Source: M0108 sp044228695 (GTDB lineage Bacteria; Pseudomonadota; Gammaproteobacteria; Chromatiales; Chromatiaceae). Taken from it: a stretch of DNA of 30,439 nucleotides. The position numbers and the translations under genes are program-made. A model generated the notes under the pieces. It did not search any database. It saw only the letters and a list, made by a program, of their open reading frames with translations, and was not told where the DNA came from. This document shows positions 15,792 to 23,567 of the stretch, in pieces (positions within the stretch are counted from its first letter, which is position 1; each line of letters opens with the position of its first letter). Location: the NCBI GenBank assembly GCA_044228695.1, contig JBGAUK010000037.1:1-30439 (forward strand), written 5' to 3'.

Positions 15792-16961
15792 TCAGTGCTG
15801 GGCGCCGGCGGCGGCGACGACTTTATCCGCGGCTTCGCTCAGGCTGGCGGCGGTGGTGATGGCCAGGTCGCTGGCCGCCAGGAGGGCCAGGCCCTGCTCG
15901 GCGTTGGTGCCCTCCAGGCGCACCACCACGGGGACCTTGACCTGGACCTCCCGCACCGCCTGGATGATGCCCTCGGCGATCAGGTCGCAGCGTACAATGC
16001 CGCCAAAGATGTTGACCAGCACGGCCTGGACCTTGTCATCGGAGAGGATGAGCTTGAAGGCCTCGGCCACCCGCGCCGCCGTGGCGCCACCGCCGACGTC
16101 CAGGAAGTTGGCAGGCGAGCCGCCATGGAGCTGGACCAGGTCCATGGTCGCCATGGCCAGGCCGGCGCCATTGACCATGCAACCGATATTGCCATCCAGG
16201 CTGATGTAGTTGAGGTCATGCTCCTTGGCCAGGGCCTCGCGGGCGTCCTCCTGGCTGATGTCACGCATCGCCACCAGGTCCGGATGCCGGTAGAGGGCGT
16301 TGTCATCCAGGTTGAGCTTGGCGTCCAGGGCCATGAGCGCGCCGCCCGGGGTCACCACCAGGGGGTTGATCTCCACCAGGCTGGCATCGCAATCGATGAA
16401 GAGTTGGTAGAGGCCCTGCATTACCTTGCCCAGGGCCTTGACCTGATCCGGCTCAAGACCCAGGCCGAAGCCGATCTTGCGGCTCTGCCAGCCCATAAGG
16501 CCCACCGCCGGATGGACATGGGTGGTGAGAATGCGCTCGGGGGTCTTAGCCGCTACCTCTTCAATGTCCATGCCACCGTCCGCCGAGGCCATGATGACCA
16601 CCCGCTTGGCCTCGCGATCCACCAGGGCGCCGAGATACAGCTCGCGCACGCTGTCGGTGGGGGTCTCGATCAGGACCTGGCCGATGGGCAGGCCCTCGGG
16701 GCCAGTCTGATGGGTCTTGAGCCGGGTGCCGACGAGGCGCTCGGTTTCCCGTTCCACATGCTCGATACTGTCGGTCAGCACCACGCCGCCCGCCTTGCCG
16801 CGCGCCCCGGAGTGGACCTGGGCCTTGACCACCCAGCGCTCGCCGCCCAATTCATCGGTGGCCGCCCGCGCCTCGCTGGCCAGGGCGACCGTCAGGCTGC
16901 GCGGCACCGGGATGCCATGCCGCGCAAACAGGCCCTTCGCCTGGTATTCATGTAAATTCAT
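15792..16961 (-). CDS. sucC: Succinate-CoA ligase beta subunit, 389 aa
   Basis: The beta subunit contains the ATP-grasp fold that binds nucleotide and succinate. It begins with the standard MNLHEYQAKGLFARHGIPVP and shows WVVKAQVHSGARGKAGGV (nucleotide-site region, about 43-60), EINPLVVTPGG and the C-terminal VNIFGGIVRCD...RLEGTNAEQG. Length is essentially that of E. coli SucC (388). It is the first gene of sucCD; unlike E. coli, no sucAB or sdh genes lie upstream within the window. The 210-nt gap to the divergent pilS-like gene must hold promoters for both, but I found no convincing boxes. Confidence 0.98.
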   Translation of the reverse strand: MNLHEYQAKGLFARHGIPVPRSLTVALASEARAATDELGGERWVVKAQVHSGARGKAGGVVLTDSIEHVERETERLVGTRLKTHQTGPEGLPIGQVLIETPTDSVRELYLGALVDREAKRVVIMASADGGMDIEEVAAKTPERILTTHVHPAVGLMGWQSRKIGFGLGLEPDQVKALGKVMQGLYQLFIDCDASLVEINPLVVTPGGALMALDAKLNLDDNALYRHPDLVAMRDISQEDAREALAKEHDLNYISLDGNIGCMVNGAGLAMATMDLVQLHGGSPANFLDVGGGATAARVAEAFKLILSDDKVQAVLVNIFGGIVRCDLIAEGIIQAVREVQVKVPVVVRLEGTNAEQGLALLAASDLAITTAASLSEAADKVVAAAGAQH

Positions 16962-17171
16962 GGACTAATGCCCCTGTTCCTGGATTTTGGTGGTGGGCTT
17001 GGGTCGGGATTGCGGCGCCCCGGTTACCCCGGGATCGCGCCCTCCGCCCTGCCCTATTGTGGTAACCCTTGCGGCTGGACCGGCAGGCCGTCATAGTGGC
17101 CCGAGCTATTTTCGACCAATCCCCAACGGATTACCAACCCTCATTGCCGCGGCGCAACAAGCGAATCCGAG

Positions 17172-18800
17172 ATGACGATCCCCGCCCCTCCCACCCCGCC
17201 CCAGACGTACACCGGCCCGGAGATCGACGCCTATCCGAGCTGGCGGACCCTGACCTGGTTCGGCCTCTTTCGCCTGGTCCTGGCCATCGATCTGTGCCTC
17301 TTCCTCTTTGCCCCCACCCTGCAAGAACTGGCCACGGACTTCTACCAGACCCCCTGGACCCTGAGCCTGGTCTGTACCTATCTGGGTCTGGCCCTGCTGG
17401 GCCTAGCTTTGACCCACTGGCGCCAGGCCGAGAAGGCGACCCTGGTCCAGACTGGCGTCTTCATCGACATCCTGGCCTTCTCCCTGCTTATGCATCACAG
17501 CGGCGGCGTCGACGGCAGCTTCGGTCTGCCGATGGCCATCGCCGTCGCCGCTGGCGCCCTGCTGATGGAGGGACGACTCTCGCTCCTCTTCGCCGCCTTT
17601 GCCACCACGGGCGTCATGGCTGTCCAGATCAACGCCCAGCTCTCCGGTATGGGTCCGAAGGATGGCTTCACCCAGGCGGGCCTGTTGGGCGGCCTCTATT
17701 TCATGGTCGCCCTCCTGGCCCACGTCCTCTACCGACGCATTCAGGCGGCGGAACGGCTCGCCGCCAGCCGCCAGGTCGATATCGATGACCTCTCCAAGCT
17801 CAACGCCTTCATCATCCAGCGCATGAGCACCGGGGTGCTGGTCATCGACGAGGCCCGGCGCATCCGCTTCGGCAATCAGGCCACCGCCGAACTCTTGGGC
17901 ACCCCGGACCCCGTGGGCCAGCCGCTGGCCAAGGTCGCCCCGGAACTGGCCGCCTGGCTGGCGGCGACCCTCGACCCTCCCGCCCCTCGGTTGCCCCCAA
18001 GCGCCACCGTGCGGGTCGGGGAGCGGGACATCGAGGCCAGCCATCTCGGGCTCGGCCATGACCCCCAAGGTGCCCTGCTGCTGTTTCTGCGCGACAAGCG
18101 CGCCCTGCTCCAGGAGGCCCAGCAGATCAAGCTGGCGGCCCTGGGGCGCCTGACGGCCAGCATCGCCCACAACATCCGCAACCCCCTAAGCGCGATTAAG
18201 CACGCCAGTCAACTCCTGGCGGAATCACCGGATCTCGGGGAGGAAGACCAGCGCCTGCTAGCTATCATCCAGCGCAACAGTGGCCGGATCGACGGTATTG
18301 TCGAGAGCGTTCTGCAGCTCTCCCGTGGCCGCCCGCCCGAGTTCCAGACCCTGGACCTGGGCACCTGGCTCCAGGAATTTCATGCTGAATTACTGGAGTC
18401 GCGCCAGTTGCCCCGGGAACGCTGCCCGCTCGTCATCGCCACCGACACCCCGCCGGCCCGGGTCAATGCCGACCACCTGCATCAGATTCTGGCCAATCTC
18501 TGCGATAACGCCATCAAACACGCCAGGACCGCCCACCAGCCCGCGCGCTTGAGCCTGAAGGCCGGTCGGCTGCCGACCACGGCGGGGGCCTTCATCGAGA
18601 TTCGCGACGATGGGGACCCCATCGACCCCGAGATCGCCAAGGAGATGTTCACGCCTTTCTTCACCACCAGCGCCAGCGGCACCGGGCTGGGTCTTTATAT
18701 CGCCCTGGAGCTCGCCGCCACCAACGGCATAGCTCTGGAATATCGGGCGATCCCCTGGGGCGGCAACAGCTTCCATCTGAGTTTGCCGCCGGCGGCCTGA
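17172..18800 (+). CDS. pilS: PilS-like membrane sensor histidine kinase, 542 aa
   Basis: The N-terminal part (about residues 28-190) holds six hydrophobic helices, the arrangement of PilS, which in Pseudomonas senses pilin in the membrane. A short coiled linker and a PAS domain (about 205-310) follow, then the HisKA domain with the phospho-acceptor H333 in SIAHNIRNPLSAI, and an ATPase domain with the N box LCDNAIKH (443-450), the G1 box IRDDGDP (477-483) and the G2 box GTGLGL (503-508). All catalytic boxes are intact. The partner response regulator follows after 111 nt. Assignment to PilS rests on topology and partner; no pilin gene is in the window, so the true target could differ. Confidence 0.88.
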   Translation: MTIPAPPTPPQTYTGPEIDAYPSWRTLTWFGLFRLVLAIDLCLFLFAPTLQELATDFYQTPWTLSLVCTYLGLALLGLALTHWRQAEKATLVQTGVFIDILAFSLLMHHSGGVDGSFGLPMAIAVAAGALLMEGRLSLLFAAFATTGVMAVQINAQLSGMGPKDGFTQAGLLGGLYFMVALLAHVLYRRIQAAERLAASRQVDIDDLSKLNAFIIQRMSTGVLVIDEARRIRFGNQATAELLGTPDPVGQPLAKVAPELAAWLAATLDPPAPRLPPSATVRVGERDIEASHLGLGHDPQGALLLFLRDKRALLQEAQQIKLAALGRLTASIAHNIRNPLSAIKHASQLLAESPDLGEEDQRLLAIIQRNSGRIDGIVESVLQLSRGRPPEFQTLDLGTWLQEFHAELLESRQLPRERCPLVIATDTPPARVNADHLHQILANLCDNAIKHARTAHQPARLSLKAGRLPTTAGAFIEIRDDGDPIDPEIAKEMFTPFFTTSASGTGLGLYIALELAATNGIALEYRAIPWGGNSFHLSLPPAA

Positions 18801-18820
18801 TGCCCCACCAGACCGGGGGC

Positions 18821-18841
18821 AGGGAGGACCCGCGCCTCCCT
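18821..18841. repeat. Small hairpin between pilS and pilR
   Basis: AGGGAGG and CCTCCCT pair perfectly (7 bp) around a 7-nt loop in the 111-nt gap. No T-run follows, so it is not a standard terminator; it could moderate read-through or translation of pilR. Confidence 0.35.
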
Positions 18842-18911
18842 CTCGTCAGGAGCGGGCGCAAGGCCGCATAATGGGAGGCAATTTCCACGCCGAATCGCCC
18901 TTGAGCCGCCC

Positions 18912-20273
18912 ATGACCTCAGCCCGCGCCCTCGTCGTCGATGACGAAGAGGACATTCTGGAACTCCTGCGCATCACCCTGGCGCGCATGGGGATCGACTG
19001 TCGCGCGGCGCCGGACCTGGCGGCGGCGCGGCGCATGCTGGCGACCGAGACCTTCGACCTCTGCCTGACCGACATGCGCCTGCCCGATGGCAACGGCATC
19101 GACCTGGTACGCCAGATCGCCAGCCAGTTCCCCCAACTGCCGGTGGCCATGATCACGGCCCATGGCAGCATGGACAGCGCCGTCGCGGCCATGAAGGCCG
19201 GCGCCTTCGATTTCGTGTCCAAGCCAGTGGACCTGCAGGTCCTGCGCCGGCTGGTGGCGGCGGCCCTGCGGCTGCATACACCCCTGGCCGAGCAGGGAGT
19301 AGCCCAGGACCGCCCGGTGCTGCTAGGCGAATCCTCCGCCATGGTCGAAATGCGCCGCCTGATCGCCAAACTGGCGCGCAACCAGGCCCCTGTCTATGTG
19401 AGCGGCGAGAGTGGCACCGGCAAGGAGCTGGCCGCGCGCCTGATCCACCTGCTTGGGCCCCGCGCCAGCGCCCCCTTCGTGCCGGTCAACTGCGGCGCCA
19501 TCCCCCCGGACCTGGTGGAGAGCGAGCTCTTCGGCCACCGCAAGGGCGCTTTCACTGGCGCCATAGCCGACAACCCGGGCCTCTTCAAGGCCGCGGATGG
19601 CGGCACCCTTTTCCTGGACGAGGTGGCGGAACTGCCCTTGCCGGCCCAGGTCAAGCTGCTGCGCGTCCTCCAGGAAAAGAAGGCACGGCCGGTGGGTGGG
19701 CAACGGGAGGTCCCCATCGACGTGCGCCTGATCAGCGCCACCCACCGCGACCTGGCGGCCGAGGTTGCCAGCAGCCGCTTCCGCCAGGACCTCTTCTACC
19801 GGATCAATGTCATCGAGCTGCACCTCCCGCCCCTGCGCGAGCGCACCGGCGACATCCCGCTGCTGGCGGAGCACTTCCTCACCCGCATCGCCCACCAGAA
19901 CGGCATGGCGGCACCGCATTTGACGGGGGCGGCCCACGCCGCCCTCGCCCGCTATGCCTTCCCCGGCAATGTCCGGGAACTGGAGAATGTGCTGGAGCGC
20001 GCCCTGGCCCTGGCCGACGGCGACACCCTGGAGACGCGGGACCTCTATCTGCCCGAGACGCCGCCCCATGAGGCGCCCGCCCCCGCCGGCCTTGAACAGC
20101 CGGAGCCGATGGCGGCGGAGGTCTCCCTGGAAGACTCCCTGGGCGAGATCCAGCGCCAGGCCATCCTGCGCGCGCTGGAGGAGAATCACTGGAACCGCAC
20201 CGCCGCCGCCAAAAAGCTCGGCATGAGCCTGCGGGCCCTCCGCTATCGTTTGGCAAAGTTGGGGATCGAATGA
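18912..20273 (+). CDS. pilR: PilR-like sigma-54-dependent response regulator, 453 aa
   Basis: This NtrC-class activator has three domains. The receiver (1-120) has the acidic pair D10/D11, the phosphorylation site D54 in LTDMRLPDG and K104. The AAA+ domain (about 137-370) has Walker A GESGTGKE (165-172), the sigma-54 contact loop GAFTGA (212-217) and Walker B TLFLDE (232-237). A Fis-type helix-turn-helix closes the protein, ending ALRYRLAKLGIE, a form typical of PilR. It should activate sigma-54 promoters after phosphorylation by the upstream kinase; in Pseudomonas the target is pilA. All functional motifs are intact. Its stop codon overlaps the argA start (ATGA). Confidence 0.92.
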   Translation: MTSARALVVDDEEDILELLRITLARMGIDCRAAPDLAAARRMLATETFDLCLTDMRLPDGNGIDLVRQIASQFPQLPVAMITAHGSMDSAVAAMKAGAFDFVSKPVDLQVLRRLVAAALRLHTPLAEQGVAQDRPVLLGESSAMVEMRRLIAKLARNQAPVYVSGESGTGKELAARLIHLLGPRASAPFVPVNCGAIPPDLVESELFGHRKGAFTGAIADNPGLFKAADGGTLFLDEVAELPLPAQVKLLRVLQEKKARPVGGQREVPIDVRLISATHRDLAAEVASSRFRQDLFYRINVIELHLPPLRERTGDIPLLAEHFLTRIAHQNGMAAPHLTGAAHAALARYAFPGNVRELENVLERALALADGDTLETRDLYLPETPPHEAPAPAGLEQPEPMAAEVSLEDSLGEIQRQAILRALEENHWNRTAAAKKLGMSLRALRYRLAKLGIE

Positions 20274-21658
20274 CTAGCTCCACCCACCCCCAGAAGGCCC
20301 CGCCCCGGAGTCCGGACCCGGACCCCGCCGCCGATGGCTTCGTGCGCTGGTTCCGCCACGCCACCCCCTACGTCCACGCCCATCGCGGGCGCACCTTCGT
20401 CATCGCCTTTGGAGGCGAGGCGGTGGCCGACAAGGGTTTTCGCGACCTGGTCCATGACCTGGCCAGCCTCCATGGCCTGGGGATCCGCCTGGTCCTGGTC
20501 CACGGCGCCCGGCCCCAGATTCAGGCCAGCCTGGCGCGGCGCGGCGCCGGCTTTCGCTATGTCAATGGCCTGCGTGTCACCGACGCCGAGGCCCTGGCCA
20601 GCGTCAAGGAGGCCGCGGGCAGCCTGCGGGTGGAGATCGAGGCCCTCTTCTCCCAGGGCCTGGCCAACTCCCCCATGGCCGGGGTGCGCATCCCCGTCGC
20701 CTCCGGCAACTTCGTCACCGCCAAGCCCCTGGGGGTCCTGGACGGGGTCGATTATCTGCACACCGGGGTGGTGCGCCGCATCGACCGCGACGCCCTCCAG
20801 CAACGGCTGAACGACGGTGCCGTGGCCCTGATGCCACCCATCGGCTATTCCCCCACGGGGGAGGTCTTCAACCTGAGCGCGGCGGACGTGGCCCGCTCGG
20901 CGGCTATTGCCCTCCAGGCCGACAAGCTCATCTTTCTGCTGGAGGAAGAGGGCCTGACCGATGCCAGCGGCCAGCTCGTCTCCAATGTCCTCAGCCGCGA
21001 GGTGGCGGGGCTGCTGGAGACCGATAGCCGTCTCGCGGGGGATCTGGCCCAGGCCCTGCGCGCCGGCGCCGATGCCTGCATCCAGGGGGTCAAGCGCGTC
21101 CATCTCGTCCCACGCCGCCTGGACGGGGCCCTGCTCCGGGAGCTCTTCACCCGCGACGGCGTGGGCACCCTGATCACCGACCTCCCCTTCGAGGAGTTGC
21201 GCCCGGCCCGCATCGACGACGTCGCCGGCATCCTCGAATTACTCCGCCCCCTGGAGGAATCAGGCGCCCTGGTGCGCCGCTCCCGCGAGCGCCTGGAGAC
21301 GGAGATCGACCGCTTCTTTCTGATGGAGCGCGACGGCATGGCCAGCGCCTGCGCTGCCTTCTACGGCTATCCGGCAGAGGGCATGGCCGAACTCGCCTGC
21401 CTCGCCGTCAACCCGGAATACCGCAATCGCGGCCGGGGCGCCCTGCTCCTGGAGCGCATGGAGGACCTGGCCCGCCAGCGTGGCATCAGCCGCCTCTTCG
21501 TCCTCACCACCCAGACCGCCCACTGGTTCCGCGAGCGCGGCTTCGAGCCCGCCCGCCTGGCGGACCTGCCCATGGCCAAGCAGGTCCTCTACAACTACCA
21601 GCGCAATTCCAAGGTCTTCATCAAGACGCTCCAGGCCGGCGGCCCCGGCCAGGCCTAG
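20270..21658 (+). CDS. argA: N-acetylglutamate synthase (kinase-like/GNAT form), 462 aa
   Basis: ArgA makes N-acetylglutamate from glutamate and acetyl-CoA, the first step of arginine synthesis. The N-terminal amino-acid-kinase-like domain (about residues 20-300) starts with the FVIAFGGEAVAD strand-loop and binds arginine for feedback inhibition in homologues. The C-terminal GNAT domain (about 310-455) shows the acetyl-CoA loop NPEYRNRGRGALLL. Length is near E. coli ArgA (443). The ATG overlaps the pilR stop by 4 nt, with only a weak ribosome binding site, so expression is probably coupled to pilR. That pairing makes little metabolic sense and probably reflects read-through rather than shared function. 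The 3' end overlaps cls by 4 nt, convergently. Confidence 0.96.
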   Translation: MTSSTHPQKAPPRSPDPDPAADGFVRWFRHATPYVHAHRGRTFVIAFGGEAVADKGFRDLVHDLASLHGLGIRLVLVHGARPQIQASLARRGAGFRYVNGLRVTDAEALASVKEAAGSLRVEIEALFSQGLANSPMAGVRIPVASGNFVTAKPLGVLDGVDYLHTGVVRRIDRDALQQRLNDGAVALMPPIGYSPTGEVFNLSAADVARSAAIALQADKLIFLLEEEGLTDASGQLVSNVLSREVAGLLETDSRLAGDLAQALRAGADACIQGVKRVHLVPRRLDGALLRELFTRDGVGTLITDLPFEELRPARIDDVAGILELLRPLEESGALVRRSRERLETEIDRFFLMERDGMASACAAFYGYPAEGMAELACLAVNPEYRNRGRGALLLERMEDLARQRGISRLFVLTTQTAHWFRERGFEPARLADLPMAKQVLYNYQRNSKVFIKTLQAGGPGQA

Positions 21659-23133
21659 AGCACGGGGCCCAGGGTGGCGATGGTGTTGTTCCAGAGCTGA
21701 CGCCACCCGGGCCAGGCCGCGACCCGCGCCGGGGTGATGGACTGGGACTGGGCGATATAACTTTCCTGGCGCTGGCGGATCGCCGCCGTCAGGATCTCGT
21801 CCCGGATCAGGACATTGTTCTCATAGTTGAGATCGAAACTGCGGCGGTCCATGTTGGCGGATCCGATGAGGGCGATCTCGTCGTCGAGGGTGATGGTCTT
21901 GGCGTGCAGCAGGCCGCCCACGAACTCGTAAATCTCGACCCCAGCCTCCAGTAAATCGGCGTAATAGCTGCGGCTGGCGGCGGCCACCACCCAGGAGTCG
22001 TTGCGGGCGGGGAGGATAATCCGTGTCTTCACCCCCCGGCGGGCGCAGGCACAGAGGGCGGCCTGCATGGATTCGTTGGGGACATAGTAGGGCGTCGTGA
22101 TGGTCAGGTCCCGGCGCGCGGCAAACATCAGGGTCGCGAACAGCTCGGGCATGGCCGCGTTGCGAACCGTGGGACCCGTGCCCATGGCCTGGGCGACAAA
22201 GCCCCCCTCGCGGGCGGGCGAGGGCTCGCGCAGCAGCTCGCTCAGGTCGTCCCCCGCCTTGCTGGCCATCCAGTCGCTGGCGAAGAGCCACTGATTCTGC
22301 CGGGCGATGGGCCCCTCGAAGCGCGCCAGGATGTCCACCCAGGGCCCGTATCTGGCCTTGATGAGGAAGGCGGGATCGGCGCAATTCTGGCTACCGCACC
22401 AGGTGATGCGGTTGTCGATAATGGCGAGCTTGCGGTGATTGCGCAGATCCACCCGCCCCCGCAGGGGACCCAGGAGGGAGCCCAGCAATGGATTGCCGGT
22501 AGGTAGGGCGCGGCCCAGGCACACCCCGGACGCCGCCATCTGGCGCCAGAGCACCGAGCGGATCAGCAGCCGCGATCCCAGGTCGTCCGCCATGGCCCGG
22601 CAGGTGACGCCGCGGCCTGCGGCCCGCATCAGGGCCCGCGCCACCCCGGTGCCGTTGTTATCCGGCAGCCAGATGTAGAAAAGCAGATGGACCTGATGGC
22701 AGGCGCCATCGATGTCCCTCACCAGGTCCGCGATGGCCTGGTCGGAATCCGCCGCCAGCGACCCCTGGTTGCCACCACAGGGAGGAAAGCCGGTAATGGA
22801 CTGGCCAAGATCGAAAAGGGGCTGATAGCGCCCAGTCAAGACCGGATCGCTGGCCGGTACCGCCCCGTCGGGCGCCCCGACCAGCGACCCGGGCTCCGGC
22901 AGCCGCGCCAGGGTCTGGCGCAGCCGTTCCCCCCGGCGCCGACCGATATTGGTCTCCCCCAGGAGCAGGTAGGCCAGGATTCCCAGAACCGGGAAGACGA
23001 GGATGACCAGGACCCAGGCGATCCGCGAGGCCGGTTCCCGATGGGGACGCATCAGGGCCCGCAGAACCAGGGCGGCCTGGATGGTCAGATGGCCGATCAC
23101 GACCAGGAGGCTGTAAATTTCGGGCTCGTTCAT
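21655..23133 (-). CDS. cls: Cardiolipin synthase, 492 aa
   Basis: This phospholipase-D-type enzyme condenses phosphatidylglycerol into cardiolipin at the inner membrane. Two transmembrane helices (about residues 6-28 and 38-58) precede two HKD catalytic motifs: H233-R-K235...D240 and H410-A-K412...D417, each followed by the usual GS/N (CGSQN; IGSANMDRRSF). The two-helix N-terminus and length match ClsA (486 aa in E. coli). The ATG at 23133 gives the full membrane anchor. The gene converges on argA with a 4-nt overlap and has a 434-nt upstream gap that holds a candidate small RNA on the other strand. Confidence 0.95.
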   Translation of the reverse strand: MNEPEIYSLLVVIGHLTIQAALVLRALMRPHREPASRIAWVLVILVFPVLGILAYLLLGETNIGRRRGERLRQTLARLPEPGSLVGAPDGAVPASDPVLTGRYQPLFDLGQSITGFPPCGGNQGSLAADSDQAIADLVRDIDGACHQVHLLFYIWLPDNNGTGVARALMRAAGRGVTCRAMADDLGSRLLIRSVLWRQMAASGVCLGRALPTGNPLLGSLLGPLRGRVDLRNHRKLAIIDNRITWCGSQNCADPAFLIKARYGPWVDILARFEGPIARQNQWLFASDWMASKAGDDLSELLREPSPAREGGFVAQAMGTGPTVRNAAMPELFATLMFAARRDLTITTPYYVPNESMQAALCACARRGVKTRIILPARNDSWVVAAASRSYYADLLEAGVEIYEFVGGLLHAKTITLDDEIALIGSANMDRRSFDLNYENNVLIRDEILTAAIRQRQESYIAQSQSITPARVAAWPGWRQLWNNTIATLGPVL

Positions 23134-23274
23134 GAGGGCGCGGGGGATTCAATGACCAAACCTGGTCATCCTAACGGCCAAGGCAGCCCCTTGGAAACTT
23201 TGGCGCTCGTCTTGACCGGGCCATCCCCGCCACCAGGCTCCCTGGGACCTTATGGCCCCCGGAAAAAAACAGGC

Positions 23275-23303
23275 TTGACATCCCCATCGCTATATAAGAA
23301 ACT
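23275..23303 (+). promoter_or_regulatory. Possible promoter of the cls-mutS small RNA
   Basis: A perfect -35 hexamer TTGACA (23275-23280) is followed by an AT-rich segment TATATAAGAAACT (23291-23303). TATATA itself is too close (10 bp), and the hexamers at the normal 16-18 bp spacing match TATAAT only partly, so the -10 box is unresolved. Transcription would begin near 23305-23312. Confidence 0.35.
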
Positions 23304-23304
23304 G

Positions 23305-23402
23305 TTGATGTTCTGAAGCGCTTTATGGTGGTTCAGGCACTCCTCCATCCTCCTTTGGTGGTAAAAAACTTTAAGCGCGACGCCCCCGTCGCGCTTTTTT
23401 TT
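23305..23402 (+). ncRNA. Candidate small RNA with repeated CUCC motifs
   Basis: About 98 nt lie between a TTGACA promoter element and a strong intrinsic terminator, both on the plus strand, and no complete short reading frame is enclosed: the ATG at 23325 opens a frame without a stop before the terminator. The central part contains CTCCTCC (23339-23345) and TCCTCC (23348-23353), i.e. repeated anti-Shine-Dalgarno sequences, partly in a predicted loop closed by CCA.CC and GGTGG. Small RNAs with such motifs commonly act by covering ribosome binding sites. The alternative is a transcription attenuator for mutS: GCGCTT at 23315-23320 can pair with AAGCGC in the 5' arm of the terminator. No known RNA family is recognised. 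Confidence 0.35.
23373..23402 (+). terminator. Strong intrinsic terminator upstream of mutS
   Basis: AAGCGCGACG (23373-23382) and CGTCGCGCTT (23387-23396) form a perfect 10-bp stem with a CCCC loop, running into eight Ts (23395-23402). No protein gene ends just upstream on this strand, so it must end a short transcript or attenuate transcription towards mutS. Confidence 0.88.
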
Positions 23403-23451
23403 GCCCGCATTTTGGTCGCGGCAGACCGGGCTCGCTCCTGGAAAAGTCGTC

Positions 23452-23506
23452 GCCAGACCCCCAGCAGCCCCCGAGGGGCGCCCCACTGTGTTTCAATAGG
23501 TCTGGC
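23452..23506 (+). repeat. Nested inverted repeats in the mutS leader
   Basis: GCCAGACC (23452-23459) pairs with GGTCTGGC (23499-23506), and the enclosed segment holds a second stem, GCCCC (23467-23471) with GGGGC (23475-23479). If transcribed, the leader of mutS would fold into this structure about 60 nt before the start codon. A role is not known. The rest of the cls-mutS gap shows nothing else I can name. Confidence 0.4.
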
Positions 23507-23567
23507 CAGCCTCTTTCCGGTTAATCTCCTTGTCGCTAAAAACATCGCCCCAGACCCCAATACCGCC

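Noticed and set aside
23325..23567. 243-nt in-frame extension of MutS
   Set aside because: It runs across a strong terminator and lacks family similarity; the open frame is likely chance in GC-rich DNA.
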